From Puniceibacterium sp. IMCC21224 (GTDB lineage: Bacteria > Pseudomonadota > Alphaproteobacteria > Rhodobacterales > Rhodobacteraceae): 64,000 bases of DNA. The position numbers were made by a program, and so were the translations under genes. The DNA is taken from positions 1-64,000 of the forward strand of contig NZ_LDPY01000005.1 of assembly GCF_001038505.1 (NCBI RefSeq), given 5' to 3'. The stretch's first letter is position 1. Every line of letters begins with the position of its first letter. The notes beneath the pieces are model-generated. The model was not told the DNA's origin, searched no databases, and saw nothing but the letters and a program-made list of their open reading frames with translations. This document shows positions 15,500-23,231 of the stretch, one piece after another.

Positions 15500-17677
15500 T
15501 TACTCGGCGGCCAGCATCGACGCGCCTTCAGCAGGCAGGTCATCCGTCAGGAACGCGGGAAGGTCAGCTTCACTGACGCTGTCAGCCGCTTCGGCATCCA
15601 CCCCCTGCCTTTTGGCACAGTCCTTACCGTCCAGCGCCACGAGATCGACACGGCGCAGGACCTCGGGCAACCAGCCGCTGTCCTTCAGCAAGCGCTCGGC
15701 CTCACTGGCCATCTCGCCTTTCTTCAGGTGATCGAGGAGTTGGGCAGTCCCCTCCCCCTTGGCCTCACGTACGGCCTCAAGAATGCGGGCCTTGGGCACG
15801 CGGTTGAGATAGGTATCCACCGTCGGCTCCCAGCCCGCCTCGACCATGTCGAGATCAAGGGCTTGCCCCACGATATCCGCCTGCGCCATGCGCCGGGTGA
15901 GACCACCTGCAGAGATGCCTGCCCCGTAAGGGTTCACCTTCTCGTGCAGCGCGTTGACGCCGAAGCTGAGGCAATGCGCCAGCAAAGCCAGCCGACTGCC
16001 CTGGTCGAGGACCGTCAGATAGTCCCATAGTGCCGCATCATCGCCAGGCGGCAGATCGGCTTCCCATTCCGCGTGACGCTCGTCGACCAGCTTGGCCACC
16101 ACGCTGTCCTTCAGATCGCTCGCTTGCGCTGACATATAGACCTGACGCACGGAGGCCTCGAGGCAGCTGCCAGACGCTCCGGAGGTGCGGAAGGTGTCAG
16201 TGACGAGCTTCAGGAGCAGAAGCGTCAGCGCGACATCCGGCGAGCGCCCGATCGCTTCACGCAGCGCCAGCGTCCGGTGGGCCGTCAACTCCATGACCAA
16301 CCGCTCGGGCAGCGGCTTCAGCGATCCTTCATCCTCATCCTCCGGCAAGTCAGCTCCGATCGGCTGGCCACCTGACGTGATGACGGTTCCGACATGACCG
16401 GCACTGGCATGGCCATCGGTGAGATCACGATCATCCCCCTGCCCCGCCACCGCAGGATCACTACCATCCTGGACCGCGGTCTCCTCAACGGGCTCATCCT
16501 CTGGACGCACATATCCGCGATAGACTGCGAGCGCGCCGTAGCGATCGAGCGTGACGAACGCCCCTGCCCGTCCGATTTCCAACGGATCGAAGATCAACGG
16601 CCGGGTCTCGATCTTTTCCATCTCCGCTTCCAACACGCCGAGCCGCGTGTCGATCTCGTCAGGCAATTCATCCTGACCCGAGTATTCCTCTTCCAGCGCC
16701 CGATACTCGGCGAGCAGCTTGGCATGAGCCGCACCTTCGTCATCCGTCATCGGCGCCGGATCACCCGACAGGGACCGCAGCCCATGGCTGTAGCCGTAGG
16801 GCAGGTCAAGCGCGACCTCGATCCACTTCCAGCCCTCAACCGCAACCGTCTCAGCCTCGGCCTGGAGTTTTTCAGTCACCAGCCGATCGAGCAGGGCAGG
16901 GTCCTCGAGCCAACCGCCGTCATCACCCTGAAAGAGGTCATGCAGCATCGTGCCACCAGCCGCTTCATAGGTATCAATACCCACAAAGAACGCGCGCCGG
17001 TCGGAAACCCTGACCGAGGTCTCCGTCAGCATGCGCCGGATCTGGAATGGCTCCTTGTTCCAGGATGAATTGATCACATCCCAGACTTGAACCTGACGCG
17101 CGTGATCGAGGTTCACGGTGAAGGCCATGAGCTGCTCCAGCGTCATGCCATCCTCGGCGTAGACCTCAAGCAGGGCAGGGGCGACGGCTGCGAGCTTCAG
17201 GCGCTGCTTCACGATCTGCGGCGTCACGAAGAAGGCGGCAGCAATCTCTGCATCGCTCTGACCCTTGTCGCGCAGGGACACAAACGCGCGGAACTGGTCG
17301 AGCGGGTGCAGGGCAACACGCTGCATGTTTTCCGCAAGGGAATCGTCCTCGGCCAGGATCGTGGACCCCGCATCCCGCACGATGCAGGGAATGGGCGTCG
17401 TCTTCGCCAACCGCTTTTGCTTCACCAGCAATGCCAATGCTTGGAACCGACGGCCTCCGGCGGGGATCTCGAACGTGCCGGTCTCGGTGCCATCGTCAGC
17501 CAACACGGGCCGCACGCTCAAGCTCTGCAAGAGGCCACGGCGGGCGATGTCTTCGGCCAGTTCTTCGACCGACACGCCAGCTTTGATGCGCCGCACATTG
17601 GACTGGCTCAGCACCAGCTTGTCGAAAGGAATATCCCGGGACGAGGATAGGGTGATTTTCTGGACAGCTTTCGTCAT
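15500..17677 (-). CDS. large ParB/RepB/Spo0J-family plasmid protein
   Basis: This 725-residue protein begins with a ParB N-terminal domain: DIPFDKLVLSQSNVRRIKAG, the EIPAGGRRFQALALL box and AEDDSLAENMQRVALHPLDQFRAF. A helix-turn-helix follows (SDAEIAAAFFVTPQIVKQRL). The long C-terminal half is unique to this plasmid family and has a very acidic centre. Proteins of this type recur on Rhodobacterales and rhizobial plasmids beside DUF932 genes. They are distinct from the partition RepB at 19128 and are probably not the centromere-binding protein. ParB-like enzymes bind or hydrolyse CTP, and some act as nucleases; the role here is inferred as an early-entry or regulatory factor. The start at 17677 has GGAGAA upstream and leader motif 1. 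Confidence 0.85.
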   Translation of the reverse strand: MTKAVQKITLSSSRDIPFDKLVLSQSNVRRIKAGVSVEELAEDIARRGLLQSLSVRPVLADDGTETGTFEIPAGGRRFQALALLVKQKRLAKTTPIPCIVRDAGSTILAEDDSLAENMQRVALHPLDQFRAFVSLRDKGQSDAEIAAAFFVTPQIVKQRLKLAAVAPALLEVYAEDGMTLEQLMAFTVNLDHARQVQVWDVINSSWNKEPFQIRRMLTETSVRVSDRRAFFVGIDTYEAAGGTMLHDLFQGDDGGWLEDPALLDRLVTEKLQAEAETVAVEGWKWIEVALDLPYGYSHGLRSLSGDPAPMTDDEGAAHAKLLAEYRALEEEYSGQDELPDEIDTRLGVLEAEMEKIETRPLIFDPLEIGRAGAFVTLDRYGALAVYRGYVRPEDEPVEETAVQDGSDPAVAGQGDDRDLTDGHASAGHVGTVITSGGQPIGADLPEDEDEGSLKPLPERLVMELTAHRTLALREAIGRSPDVALTLLLLKLVTDTFRTSGASGSCLEASVRQVYMSAQASDLKDSVVAKLVDERHAEWEADLPPGDDAALWDYLTVLDQGSRLALLAHCLSFGVNALHEKVNPYGAGISAGGLTRRMAQADIVGQALDLDMVEAGWEPTVDTYLNRVPKARILEAVREAKGEGTAQLLDHLKKGEMASEAERLLKDSGWLPEVLRRVDLVALDGKDCAKRQGVDAEAADSVSEADLPAFLTDDLPAEGASMLAAE

Positions 17678-17691
17678 CAGTTCTTCTCCAT

Positions 17692-17732
17692 GACGGGCGC
17701 CGGAAGCCACTCTTCCGATCTCACTTCCCGTC
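17692..17732 (-). promoter_or_regulatory. hairpin leader motif 1, copy C
   Basis: On the minus strand the perfect outer stem GACGGG/CCCGTC encloses GGAAG-AGTGG-CTTCC, followed by GGCG and the ribosome site GGAGAA. The loop AGTGG and the GGCG joint are identical to copy B while one stem pair has co-varied. Confidence 0.7.
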
Positions 17733-17770
17733 ACCCTCAAACCAACACTCCTTTCCCTCTCACGGTGGTT

Positions 17771-17786
17771 CTTGACCGCGGTCAAG
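17771..17786. promoter_or_regulatory. parS-like palindrome 1
   Basis: A perfect 16-base palindrome CTTGACCGCGGTCAAG lies between repC and the ParB-like gene. It is repeated at 19142 and, with one centre change, at 19101, as expected for RepB-binding partition sites. Confidence 0.7.
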
Positions 17787-17790
17787 AAGC

Positions 17791-18924
17791 TCATGTGGGA
17801 GCAAGCTGTGTGCGTAGGATCCTTTCAAAATAGGCATCAGGGTGTTTGATCGTGTCTGCTCTTGCTATCAGGTAGTCGAAGACGAGAAGCAGTTTTCCTG
17901 CGCCAGCTTTCTGGATGCCGCGCCGCAGTTCGTCTTGGCTTATTCTAAGCAATCGACCGAGGTCGTATAGAATGCGGGTAAGGGCTTCTCCTGTGCGCGG
18001 CGGTTCTGGGAAAAATCCCGCAACATGGGTGAAGTCTTCCCATGCCATGCGTGCTGGGTCTCGGTTCATCGTGGGTTTGGTTTGTGCGGTTTGTTCACCG
18101 CGATTAACCGTAGCGGGAGCAATCTTATTAATATCTTTTTTTATAGACTCTATGTGCCGGACATTTTGTCCGTTTGTGGCGGGCAGATCGATGGAATTTG
18201 GCCTATGATGCCGGTGTTCGACAGCTTGTAAATTATCTTCGTTATTAGCTCTCGCTGCGGCATGGTGTTCACCGTAGCTTGCGTCTGTATCGGCTCCGAG
18301 GGCTCTGAGTTCCGAGATAACGCTCAGGACTGCATCAACGGTTAATGTTGCTCGACGCAGGACATTTCTGATCACGTTGAGGGTAGAGAGCTTTGCTTCA
18401 TCGAAGCGTGTCTGTTGGAGTAGCGAAGCACGTAGGGCCAACGCCTCAGCCTTCAGTGAGCGCAAGCGCTCGCTTTCTTCGGCGAGCTGTAAGGCTTGTG
18501 TCGCAAGCGAGCCGTACCTCTGGATCAAGGGCTTCAGGTCGATACCGAAGGCATCTCTGATAACGCCTCCATACCGCAGCGGAAAGCGTTTGCCATTTGC
18601 TGAGTTCTTGCGTTCGATCAGTTCAGCAGCTGAGAGGCGCCCCAGGCTGCGTCGAAGTGTTCTCTCATCGAGTCCATTGGCGCGCTCTGACAGAGAAGCG
18701 TTCGATGGGAACACGACAGTGAGCGTAAGTCGCTGGTCGTCCTGAATCTCAAGTTCTTTGCGGGGTAGGAAACTAATGAGCGCGGTCAGAACGGCGAGGT
18801 CATTGGTTGTGAGGCCGAGCTCCTTCCTCATTACGCGCACCGGGCCCAGAAGCTCATAGGGGTTAGGGCAGGGCAAAAATGTACGTTCCGCCAGGGCGGT
18901 TGTTCTTTTGTTTGCATGTCTCAT
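17791..18924 (-). CDS. repC: plasmid replication initiator RepC
   Basis: This 377-residue RepC has the typical N-terminal winged-helix part: NPYELLGPVRVMRKELGLTTNDLAVLTALISFLPR, then VVFPSNASLSERANGLDERTLRRSLGRLSAAELIERKNSANGKR, with the standard helix-turn-helix and wing. It continues with FGIDLKPLIQRYG, and the C-terminal part contains the AYFERILR motif. RepC binds the origin, usually inside its own gene, and is limiting for copy number. The start at 18924 (ATG) is preferred; a TTG at 18996 would overlap the antisense RNA promoter. A GGAAG/CTTCC hairpin sits just upstream and may hide the ribosome site, as expected for repABC control. It is third in the repABC operon. Confidence 0.9.
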   Translation of the reverse strand: MRHANKRTTALAERTFLPCPNPYELLGPVRVMRKELGLTTNDLAVLTALISFLPRKELEIQDDQRLTLTVVFPSNASLSERANGLDERTLRRSLGRLSAAELIERKNSANGKRFPLRYGGVIRDAFGIDLKPLIQRYGSLATQALQLAEESERLRSLKAEALALRASLLQQTRFDEAKLSTLNVIRNVLRRATLTVDAVLSVISELRALGADTDASYGEHHAAARANNEDNLQAVEHRHHRPNSIDLPATNGQNVRHIESIKKDINKIAPATVNRGEQTAQTKPTMNRDPARMAWEDFTHVAGFFPEPPRTGEALTRILYDLGRLLRISQDELRRGIQKAGAGKLLLVFDYLIARADTIKHPDAYFERILRTQLAPT

Positions 18925-18967
18925 GTTGTTTCGGAAGAAAAAGCTTCCCCGTTCACCGCGAGCGGTG

Positions 18968-18996
18968 TTGAAATCGATTCGTTTTAGGGGTATCAA
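18968..18996 (+). promoter_or_regulatory. promoter of the antisense RNA
   Basis: TTGAAA (18968-18973), a 17-base spacer and TATCAA (18991-18996) make a good sigma-70 promoter on the plus strand, opposite to repABC. Transcription should begin near 19003. Confidence 0.65.
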
Positions 18997-19002
18997 TCAG
19001 GT

Positions 19003-19058
19003 GTCGAGACTGATTGAGGCCCTTCGGAAGCACCGCTTTCGGGGGGTCTTTCTTTTTC
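19003..19058 (+). ncRNA. counter-transcribed RNA (ctRNA/incA) of the repABC replicon
   Basis: The predicted transcript of about 55 bases runs opposite to repABC in the repB-repC gap. It ends in a 12-bp hairpin (19020-19031 with 19035-19046, all positions paired allowing G-U) followed by TCTTTCTTTTT. In repABC plasmids a small antisense RNA of this size and position represses repC by base pairing with the leader and is the main incompatibility determinant. The promoter, length and terminator all fit. Confidence 0.75.
19020..19058 (+). terminator. intrinsic terminator of the ctRNA
   Basis: CCCTTCGGAAGC and GCTTTCGGGGGG pair along their full length across the 3-base loop ACC, and a T-rich tract follows. 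Confidence 0.75.
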
Positions 19059-19100
19059 TGGCCGGTCCTCCTTTCGTTTTCTGCTCGTTTCTCTTGATGT

Positions 19101-19116
19101 CTTGACCGTGGTCAAG
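19101..19116. promoter_or_regulatory. parS-like palindrome 2
   Basis: CTTGACCGTGGTCAAG is the same palindrome as at 17771 with one centre base altered. It lies in the repB-repC gap. Confidence 0.65.
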
Positions 19117-19127
19117 ACACGGGGTCG

Positions 19128-20051
19128 TCACTCTGGCCCATCTTGACCGCGGTCAAGAAGCTCGGTGACCAGCTTCCGGACTGCCTCCTCAACCCGCGGG
19201 GCAAGATCAGCGTCCACATCGATTGTGATGCGGTTGCCCTTGCGGCCGATCTTCACGCGCTCACTGGGATGTGTCTCCTGCGTCGACGGTTTGGTGGCCG
19301 TTAGCACGGTAACCGCCGCTTCGAGACGGTCGGGGCCCGGTATGTTGCGAGGGATTTCGCTGGCAACATACCGGGCTCTCGCGACGTCTTTCTCGCACAG
19401 TCTGAAAAGCTTTTCCCAAACCCTTCGACCAACGCCGTGTGCAGGTCCGATAGCCTGGATCAGTTCCATCGGGATGCCCGTAGCGATACGGTTCATCCGC
19501 GAGACGAGCGATTCATCGATCTGAAGTGCCCGATACGCGATCGTTTGAGCGTTCTTGCGCGTCTCGTCGGTTTTCCCAAGTTCTCGAATGATCCCAGCGA
19601 CAAACAAAGCCCTTTCGATGAACGATGGGTCTTGGCGCGCATTGTTCTCTACGCCTTGGGCAATGAGAGCTTCCTCGTCGGTCATCTCCATGACCGTCGC
19701 GCGCACTTTCTGACCAAGTTGGCGACAAGCGAGAAGCCGACGGCGTCCATAGACGATCTCAAGCGCACCGTCTTGGGTTCGGCGAACCAGCACTGGAACC
19801 TTTTGACCGTGCTCGCGGATCGACGAGACAAGCTCATCCAGACCATCGCTTGGATCGATGCGGTCCATGATCGCGGACATCCGTATGGCGGTCGGGTCGA
19901 TCAGCCGCGTGGCGTGTTTATCCTCTTCGAGCACGGATGCTTGTGCGCGAGCTACAGTCGGGCTCGTTCGCTTCACATCCAGATCCTCGTCCGAATGCGG
20001 CGTTTTGCCCATCGCGTTCTTGAGTGAGTCCCCGAAGACCTTACGCGCCAT
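19128..20051 (-). CDS. repB: plasmid partition protein RepB (ParB family)
   Basis: This 307-residue RepB starts at 20051, overlapping the end of repA by 11 bases. The N-terminal part is RepA-contacting. The ParB box is LEIVYGRRRLLACRQLG and the next conserved stretch is EGVENNARQDPSFIERALFVAGI (written here from ALIAQGVENNARQD onward). The middle helix-turn-helix (DESLVSRMNRIATG) recognises parS. The C-terminal dimerisation part is short. Its last codons run through a perfect parS-like palindrome (19142-19157), so the gene end doubles as a binding site. It works with RepA to segregate the plasmid and to repress the operon. Confidence 0.93.
   Translation of the reverse strand: MARKVFGDSLKNAMGKTPHSDEDLDVKRTSPTVARAQASVLEEDKHATRLIDPTAIRMSAIMDRIDPSDGLDELVSSIREHGQKVPVLVRRTQDGALEIVYGRRRLLACRQLGQKVRATVMEMTDEEALIAQGVENNARQDPSFIERALFVAGIIRELGKTDETRKNAQTIAYRALQIDESLVSRMNRIATGIPMELIQAIGPAHGVGRRVWEKLFRLCEKDVARARYVASEIPRNIPGPDRLEAAVTVLTATKPSTQETHPSERVKIGRKGNRITIDVDADLAPRVEEAVRKLVTELLDRGQDGPE
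19142..19157. promoter_or_regulatory. parS-like palindrome 3, inside the repB 3' end
   Basis: A perfect CTTGACCGCGGTCAAG identical to the copy at 17771. It lies within the last codons of repB. Confidence 0.7.
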
Positions 20052-21252
20052 GGCTACGCCCCCATGCTTTCAGAATTTCGCGCTCGACTTCGTCGGTCAC
20101 GCGCGAGACGGACTCGATCGCGCGCTCGTAAGTTCTGCGGTTCACGTCGCGAGGTTCGACCTCGAAGATGCTCTGCTGGGTGTTCGCAGCATCACCCACG
20201 GCTGTTGATTTCAGGAACTCGGCAGACAGCACGGCATCCCCGAGGACTGTCCGAAGTAGAGACGAAATCTGAACCTGCGGACCATCCGTATTTTCGTAGC
20301 GGGTGATCAGAACTCGCACGAAGTTCAGTCCATGTTCCGGGGCGTGTGCCTCGACGACGCCCATCAGGTTGCTCGCCATGCCCAGAAAGCTCGCCAGCGA
20401 CATGACATCGAGCATTGACGCGTTGAGCGGGATCAGGACTCCGGTTGATGCAAAGAGGGCAGAGATCACCGAGAAGTTCAGCTGCGGCGGGGTGTCAAAT
20501 ATTACTACATCATATCGATTCAGGACGGGCTCAAGCGCTTCCCGTATGCGGCTATGGAACGTGGTGGCGCCGTGTCTGAAGCTCAGGGCTACCTCGAACT
20601 CATACTCCATTATGTCCATGGATGCCGGGATCAGATCTACCGTCGGGAAGTTCGTTTTGCGAATGATCTCTGCTGCAGGTAGTGGATCGTCGGATCGGAT
20701 AAGATCGTATGAAGTCGGCATATCCGGGTCGAGCTCGGGAGTAACACCGAACAGGTTCGTCAGACTTGCCTGGCTATCAAGGTCGATCAGCAAGACCCGG
20801 TAGCCTCGTAGACCCAGTAGCTGCCCTACATGGGCAACAGATGACGTCTTGGCAGAGCCACCCTTCAGGTTGAAGATCGTCAACACCTGACAAGCCTCTC
20901 CCGGTCTTCTGTGCGGGTGTTCTTCTGGCTTGATCCTTCCAGTCTCGAGAAGCACGCGTTGTGCCTCGACCATCTCCTCTGCAGAGAAGCTACGGCGGTT
21001 GCCGCCCTCCAGGACACCTTCGGGGAAGCCTTCGAGGTTTGACACATGATGGCGGAAGGTGTTCTGATTAATGCGAAGAAGTTCAGCCGCTTCCCGCATG
21101 GCGAAGCGGCGGAGGCCCTTCTGAGCGTCCGGCGGAAAGGTTTCCTGCGCATGTTCACGCAACCGACTACCAAGCCGCTTGGACATGACTTCAAATCTCT
21201 GGGAGGCCCGTATCCCGTTCATTACTGCCCTCGAGTCTTTATTGTTTTTCAT
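20041..21252 (-). CDS. repA: plasmid partition ATPase RepA (ParA family)
   Basis: This 403-residue protein has an N-terminal DNA-binding part (RFAMREAAELLRINQNTFRHH, helix-turn-helix). It continues with the deviant Walker A of ParA ATPases in FNLKGGSAKTSSVAHV, the LLIDLDSQASLTNLFG motif and VVIFDTPPQLNF. It drives plasmid segregation with RepB and represses repABC transcription. The ATG at 21252 lacks a clear ribosome site, and Met11 or Met23 are alternatives. As first gene of repABC it places the replicon in the alphaproteobacterial repABC class. The upstream 21253-21479 gap has AT-rich stretches and probably the operon promoter. Confidence 0.93.
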   Translation of the reverse strand: MKNNKDSRAVMNGIRASQRFEVMSKRLGSRLREHAQETFPPDAQKGLRRFAMREAAELLRINQNTFRHHVSNLEGFPEGVLEGGNRRSFSAEEMVEAQRVLLETGRIKPEEHPHRRPGEACQVLTIFNLKGGSAKTSSVAHVGQLLGLRGYRVLLIDLDSQASLTNLFGVTPELDPDMPTSYDLIRSDDPLPAAEIIRKTNFPTVDLIPASMDIMEYEFEVALSFRHGATTFHSRIREALEPVLNRYDVVIFDTPPQLNFSVISALFASTGVLIPLNASMLDVMSLASFLGMASNLMGVVEAHAPEHGLNFVRVLITRYENTDGPQVQISSLLRTVLGDAVLSAEFLKSTAVGDAANTQQSIFEVEPRDVNRRTYERAIESVSRVTDEVEREILKAWGRSHGA

Positions 21253-21479
21253 AGCTTAACAGATATTGTGGATAAATCCAGACCAAACCGTTGAGCGGCC
21301 TAGGGGCGTTGAAGACACCTATTTCTGTCGACGGTAAACTGTTAAAAATCAGCGTCTTGGGCGACTGCGCTGTCACTCTACTTTAACACCTCGTTGCCAG
21401 CTATGAAGTGACCACAATATGTATTGTGAGTGCGTACAGAAATCAGTCGGCAGAATCGGATGGGCGATACTCGGGGATC

Positions 21480-21929
21480 TCAGTCGAGCAACCCCAGCTT
21501 CTCGGCCCGCTCCAACAGCATCTTCACCGACGAAGGCTGCCAGCTTGTCCGCCCGCGGGGCGTGCGCTCGCGCATCGCCCCCAGGCGGGTGCAGATCGCC
21601 TGAAGCGTGATGTCGGGATCCGCGCCCTTGATGGCGGCGACGATGGCGGGCAGGCGGTCGTCGGTTTCGCGGCGGCCGGCGCGGCCCAGCAAGGTCTCGG
21701 GCAGGAAGCCGTCGCGGATATAGGCCTTAACAGCGCGCAAGAGACGGCTTTGGGTCCAGCGACGCGCCTCGGGCAAGGGACCGTTGATGATGCGCAGCAC
21801 GTCCTCCCAGGCCAAGTCGGGGCGCAACCGGCGCACATGGGGCACCCAGTCCTGCGCCGTCTCGTTGTCGCGTTTAGTTCCCGATTTCAATTGAAGCAGT
21901 AAGCTGAAACTGAAGCGCTGGAATTTCAC
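21480..21929 (-). pseudogene. C-terminal fragment of a serine-recombinase-associated protein
   Basis: The frame has 149 codons. Residues from about 25 onward (HVRRLRPDLAWEDVLRIING, RRWTQSRLLRAVKAYIRDGF, DDRLPAIVAAIKGADPDITLQAICTRLGAMRERTPRG, SSVKMLLERAEKLGLLD) look like the C-terminal helical and helix-turn-helix part of resolvase-type recombinases. No catalytic Ser domain precedes it. Its first 20 codons are read through short repeats (TGAAGC) at the edge of the neighbouring unit, so the N-terminus is artificial. The gene was probably cut by insertion of the integrase/tni unit. Identification is by resemblance only. Confidence 0.5.
21890..21909 (+). repeat. 20-bp direct repeat, left copy
   Basis: ATTGAAGCAGTAAGCTGAAA matches 28389-28408 at 18 of 20 positions in the same orientation. 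The two copies enclose the integrase, DUF1403, scpB-like and tniQBA genes. Confidence 0.6.
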
Positions 21930-21941
21930 CTTAGCGCTTCA
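21911..21941. repeat. inverted repeat next to the direct repeat
   Basis: tgaagcgct (21911-21919) and agcgcttca (21933-21941) are perfect reverse complements. The site could bind a recombinase at the unit boundary. Confidence 0.5.
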
Positions 21942-21965
21942 CCAATGGGTCAAGAATCCTGAGCT

Positions 21966-23117
21966 TCACAGCCCTGCGGCTTTGGTCAGGTTCACCCGGA
22001 ACCTGTCGCGCCTGCGCTGATAGCGCCGGGTCATCTCGGCCGACGCATGTCCGAGTTGCTTTTGAACATAGCGCTCATCAACCTCTGCCGACGAGGCGAG
22101 CCCGGCACGCAAGGAATGCCCCGAGAACATTGCCAACCGTTTGGCTTCCGGCAAATCGGATCTGATGCCACTCTTCATAACGGTTGCCTTGATCAGTCGC
22201 GCTATGTGCTTGTCGGAAAGGCGGGACTCGAGGGCACGCTTGCCGTCCCGCGAGGTGCGCACGAAGACCGGCCCAAAGTCGATCTTCGCAAAGTGTAGCC
22301 ATTGCTCAAGCGCGTGGACGGGACAGGTCTGGCCGCTTGAGCCACGCCCGACCTCAACCTCGCGCCATCCGGTCTTGGCATTGAGGGTGAGCAGGGCGCC
22401 GCCGTCGAAGACTTCGACCCAGCCGCCGGAGTCCGGTGTATCGTCCTTATGCACATCGAGGCAGACCACCTCCGACCGGCGCAGGCCACCTGCATAGCCC
22501 AAAAGCAAGATCGCCCGGTCTCGGAGCCCGCGGAGATCGTAGGAAAGGGTGGCCACCATGGCCTGGATGTCCTCAGGCAGGATCGCTTCCTTCTGGACCG
22601 GCGGGCGCGCATGCTTGCGTTTGATCCCGGCCAGAACGGTGGCGATATGCCGGTCCTTGCGATCAAGAGTGAACCCGCGCTGTCTGTAGTTCCAGGCAAG
22701 CCCCGAGAGACGGCGCTCGATCGTGGAGACCGAAAGGGTAGGGGCCTTCCCGGTTGGTGCAGCCAGATCAGCCACATAAAGTCCAATCATCTCGGGCGCG
22801 GGGGGCAGAGGTTCCGTGCCTTTCAACCGGCACCAGCGGCTGAAGTGTTTCCAGTCGGCCGCATAGGCCTTGTTCGTGTTCCCGGCTGTCGAGGCCTCGG
22901 CGTAGCCACGGGCGGTATCGATCAGCCGGTCGAGTGCGCCGGAGCCGGCCACATTGGCGGGCAGGGCGATTGAGGCTCGGTCCCGAGAGGTTCTCTTGTC
23001 GTGTTCGTCACCGTTCAACGAGTCATAGGACGCTGAGCTCGAAATCTCTGCGCCAGACGCGTCGGAATCCTCGATTTTGGTGCTGTTATTCGTAGGACTG
23101 CTCATGTTTTCGAGCAT
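21966..23117 (-). CDS. tyrosine-type site-specific integrase
   Basis: This 383-residue phage-type integrase has an N-terminal SAM-like domain (residues about 60-160, with NKAYAADWKHFSRWC) and a catalytic domain. It carries Arg in GYAGGLRRSEVVCL, HxxR in GHSLRAGLAS and the final His and Tyr in KQLGHASAEMTRRYQRRRD. All key residues are present. It is divergent from the DUF1403-scpB pair across 114 bases that contain a dyad resembling a recombination core. Met5 (23105) is an alternative start. It may move the unit bounded by the 20-bp repeats or act in plasmid dimer resolution next to repABC. Confidence 0.88.
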   Translation of the reverse strand: MLENMSSPTNNSTKIEDSDASGAEISSSASYDSLNGDEHDKRTSRDRASIALPANVAGSGALDRLIDTARGYAEASTAGNTNKAYAADWKHFSRWCRLKGTEPLPPAPEMIGLYVADLAAPTGKAPTLSVSTIERRLSGLAWNYRQRGFTLDRKDRHIATVLAGIKRKHARPPVQKEAILPEDIQAMVATLSYDLRGLRDRAILLLGYAGGLRRSEVVCLDVHKDDTPDSGGWVEVFDGGALLTLNAKTGWREVEVGRGSSGQTCPVHALEQWLHFAKIDFGPVFVRTSRDGKRALESRLSDKHIARLIKATVMKSGIRSDLPEAKRLAMFSGHSLRAGLASSAEVDERYVQKQLGHASAEMTRRYQRRRDRFRVNLTKAAGL

Positions 23118-23130
23118 ATCATTTTTACGC

Positions 23131-23151
23131 CCGATAATGCAAGATTATCGG
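23131..23151. promoter_or_regulatory. dyad in the integrase-DUF1403 gap, possible recombination core or operator
   Basis: ccgataat (23131-23138) and attatcgg (23144-23151) are perfect reverse complements with 5 bases between. Seven-base arms around a 7-base centre is the spacing of Xer/integrase core sites. It lies 14 bases upstream of the integrase start. Confidence 0.45.
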
Positions 23152-23231
23152 ACATCATGGCAAAAGATAGAGCGAGGCGTTTTCTGTGCTATTTTCTGGA
23201 GCAAAGCGCCGCGATGGTTTAGGCTTCAGTC

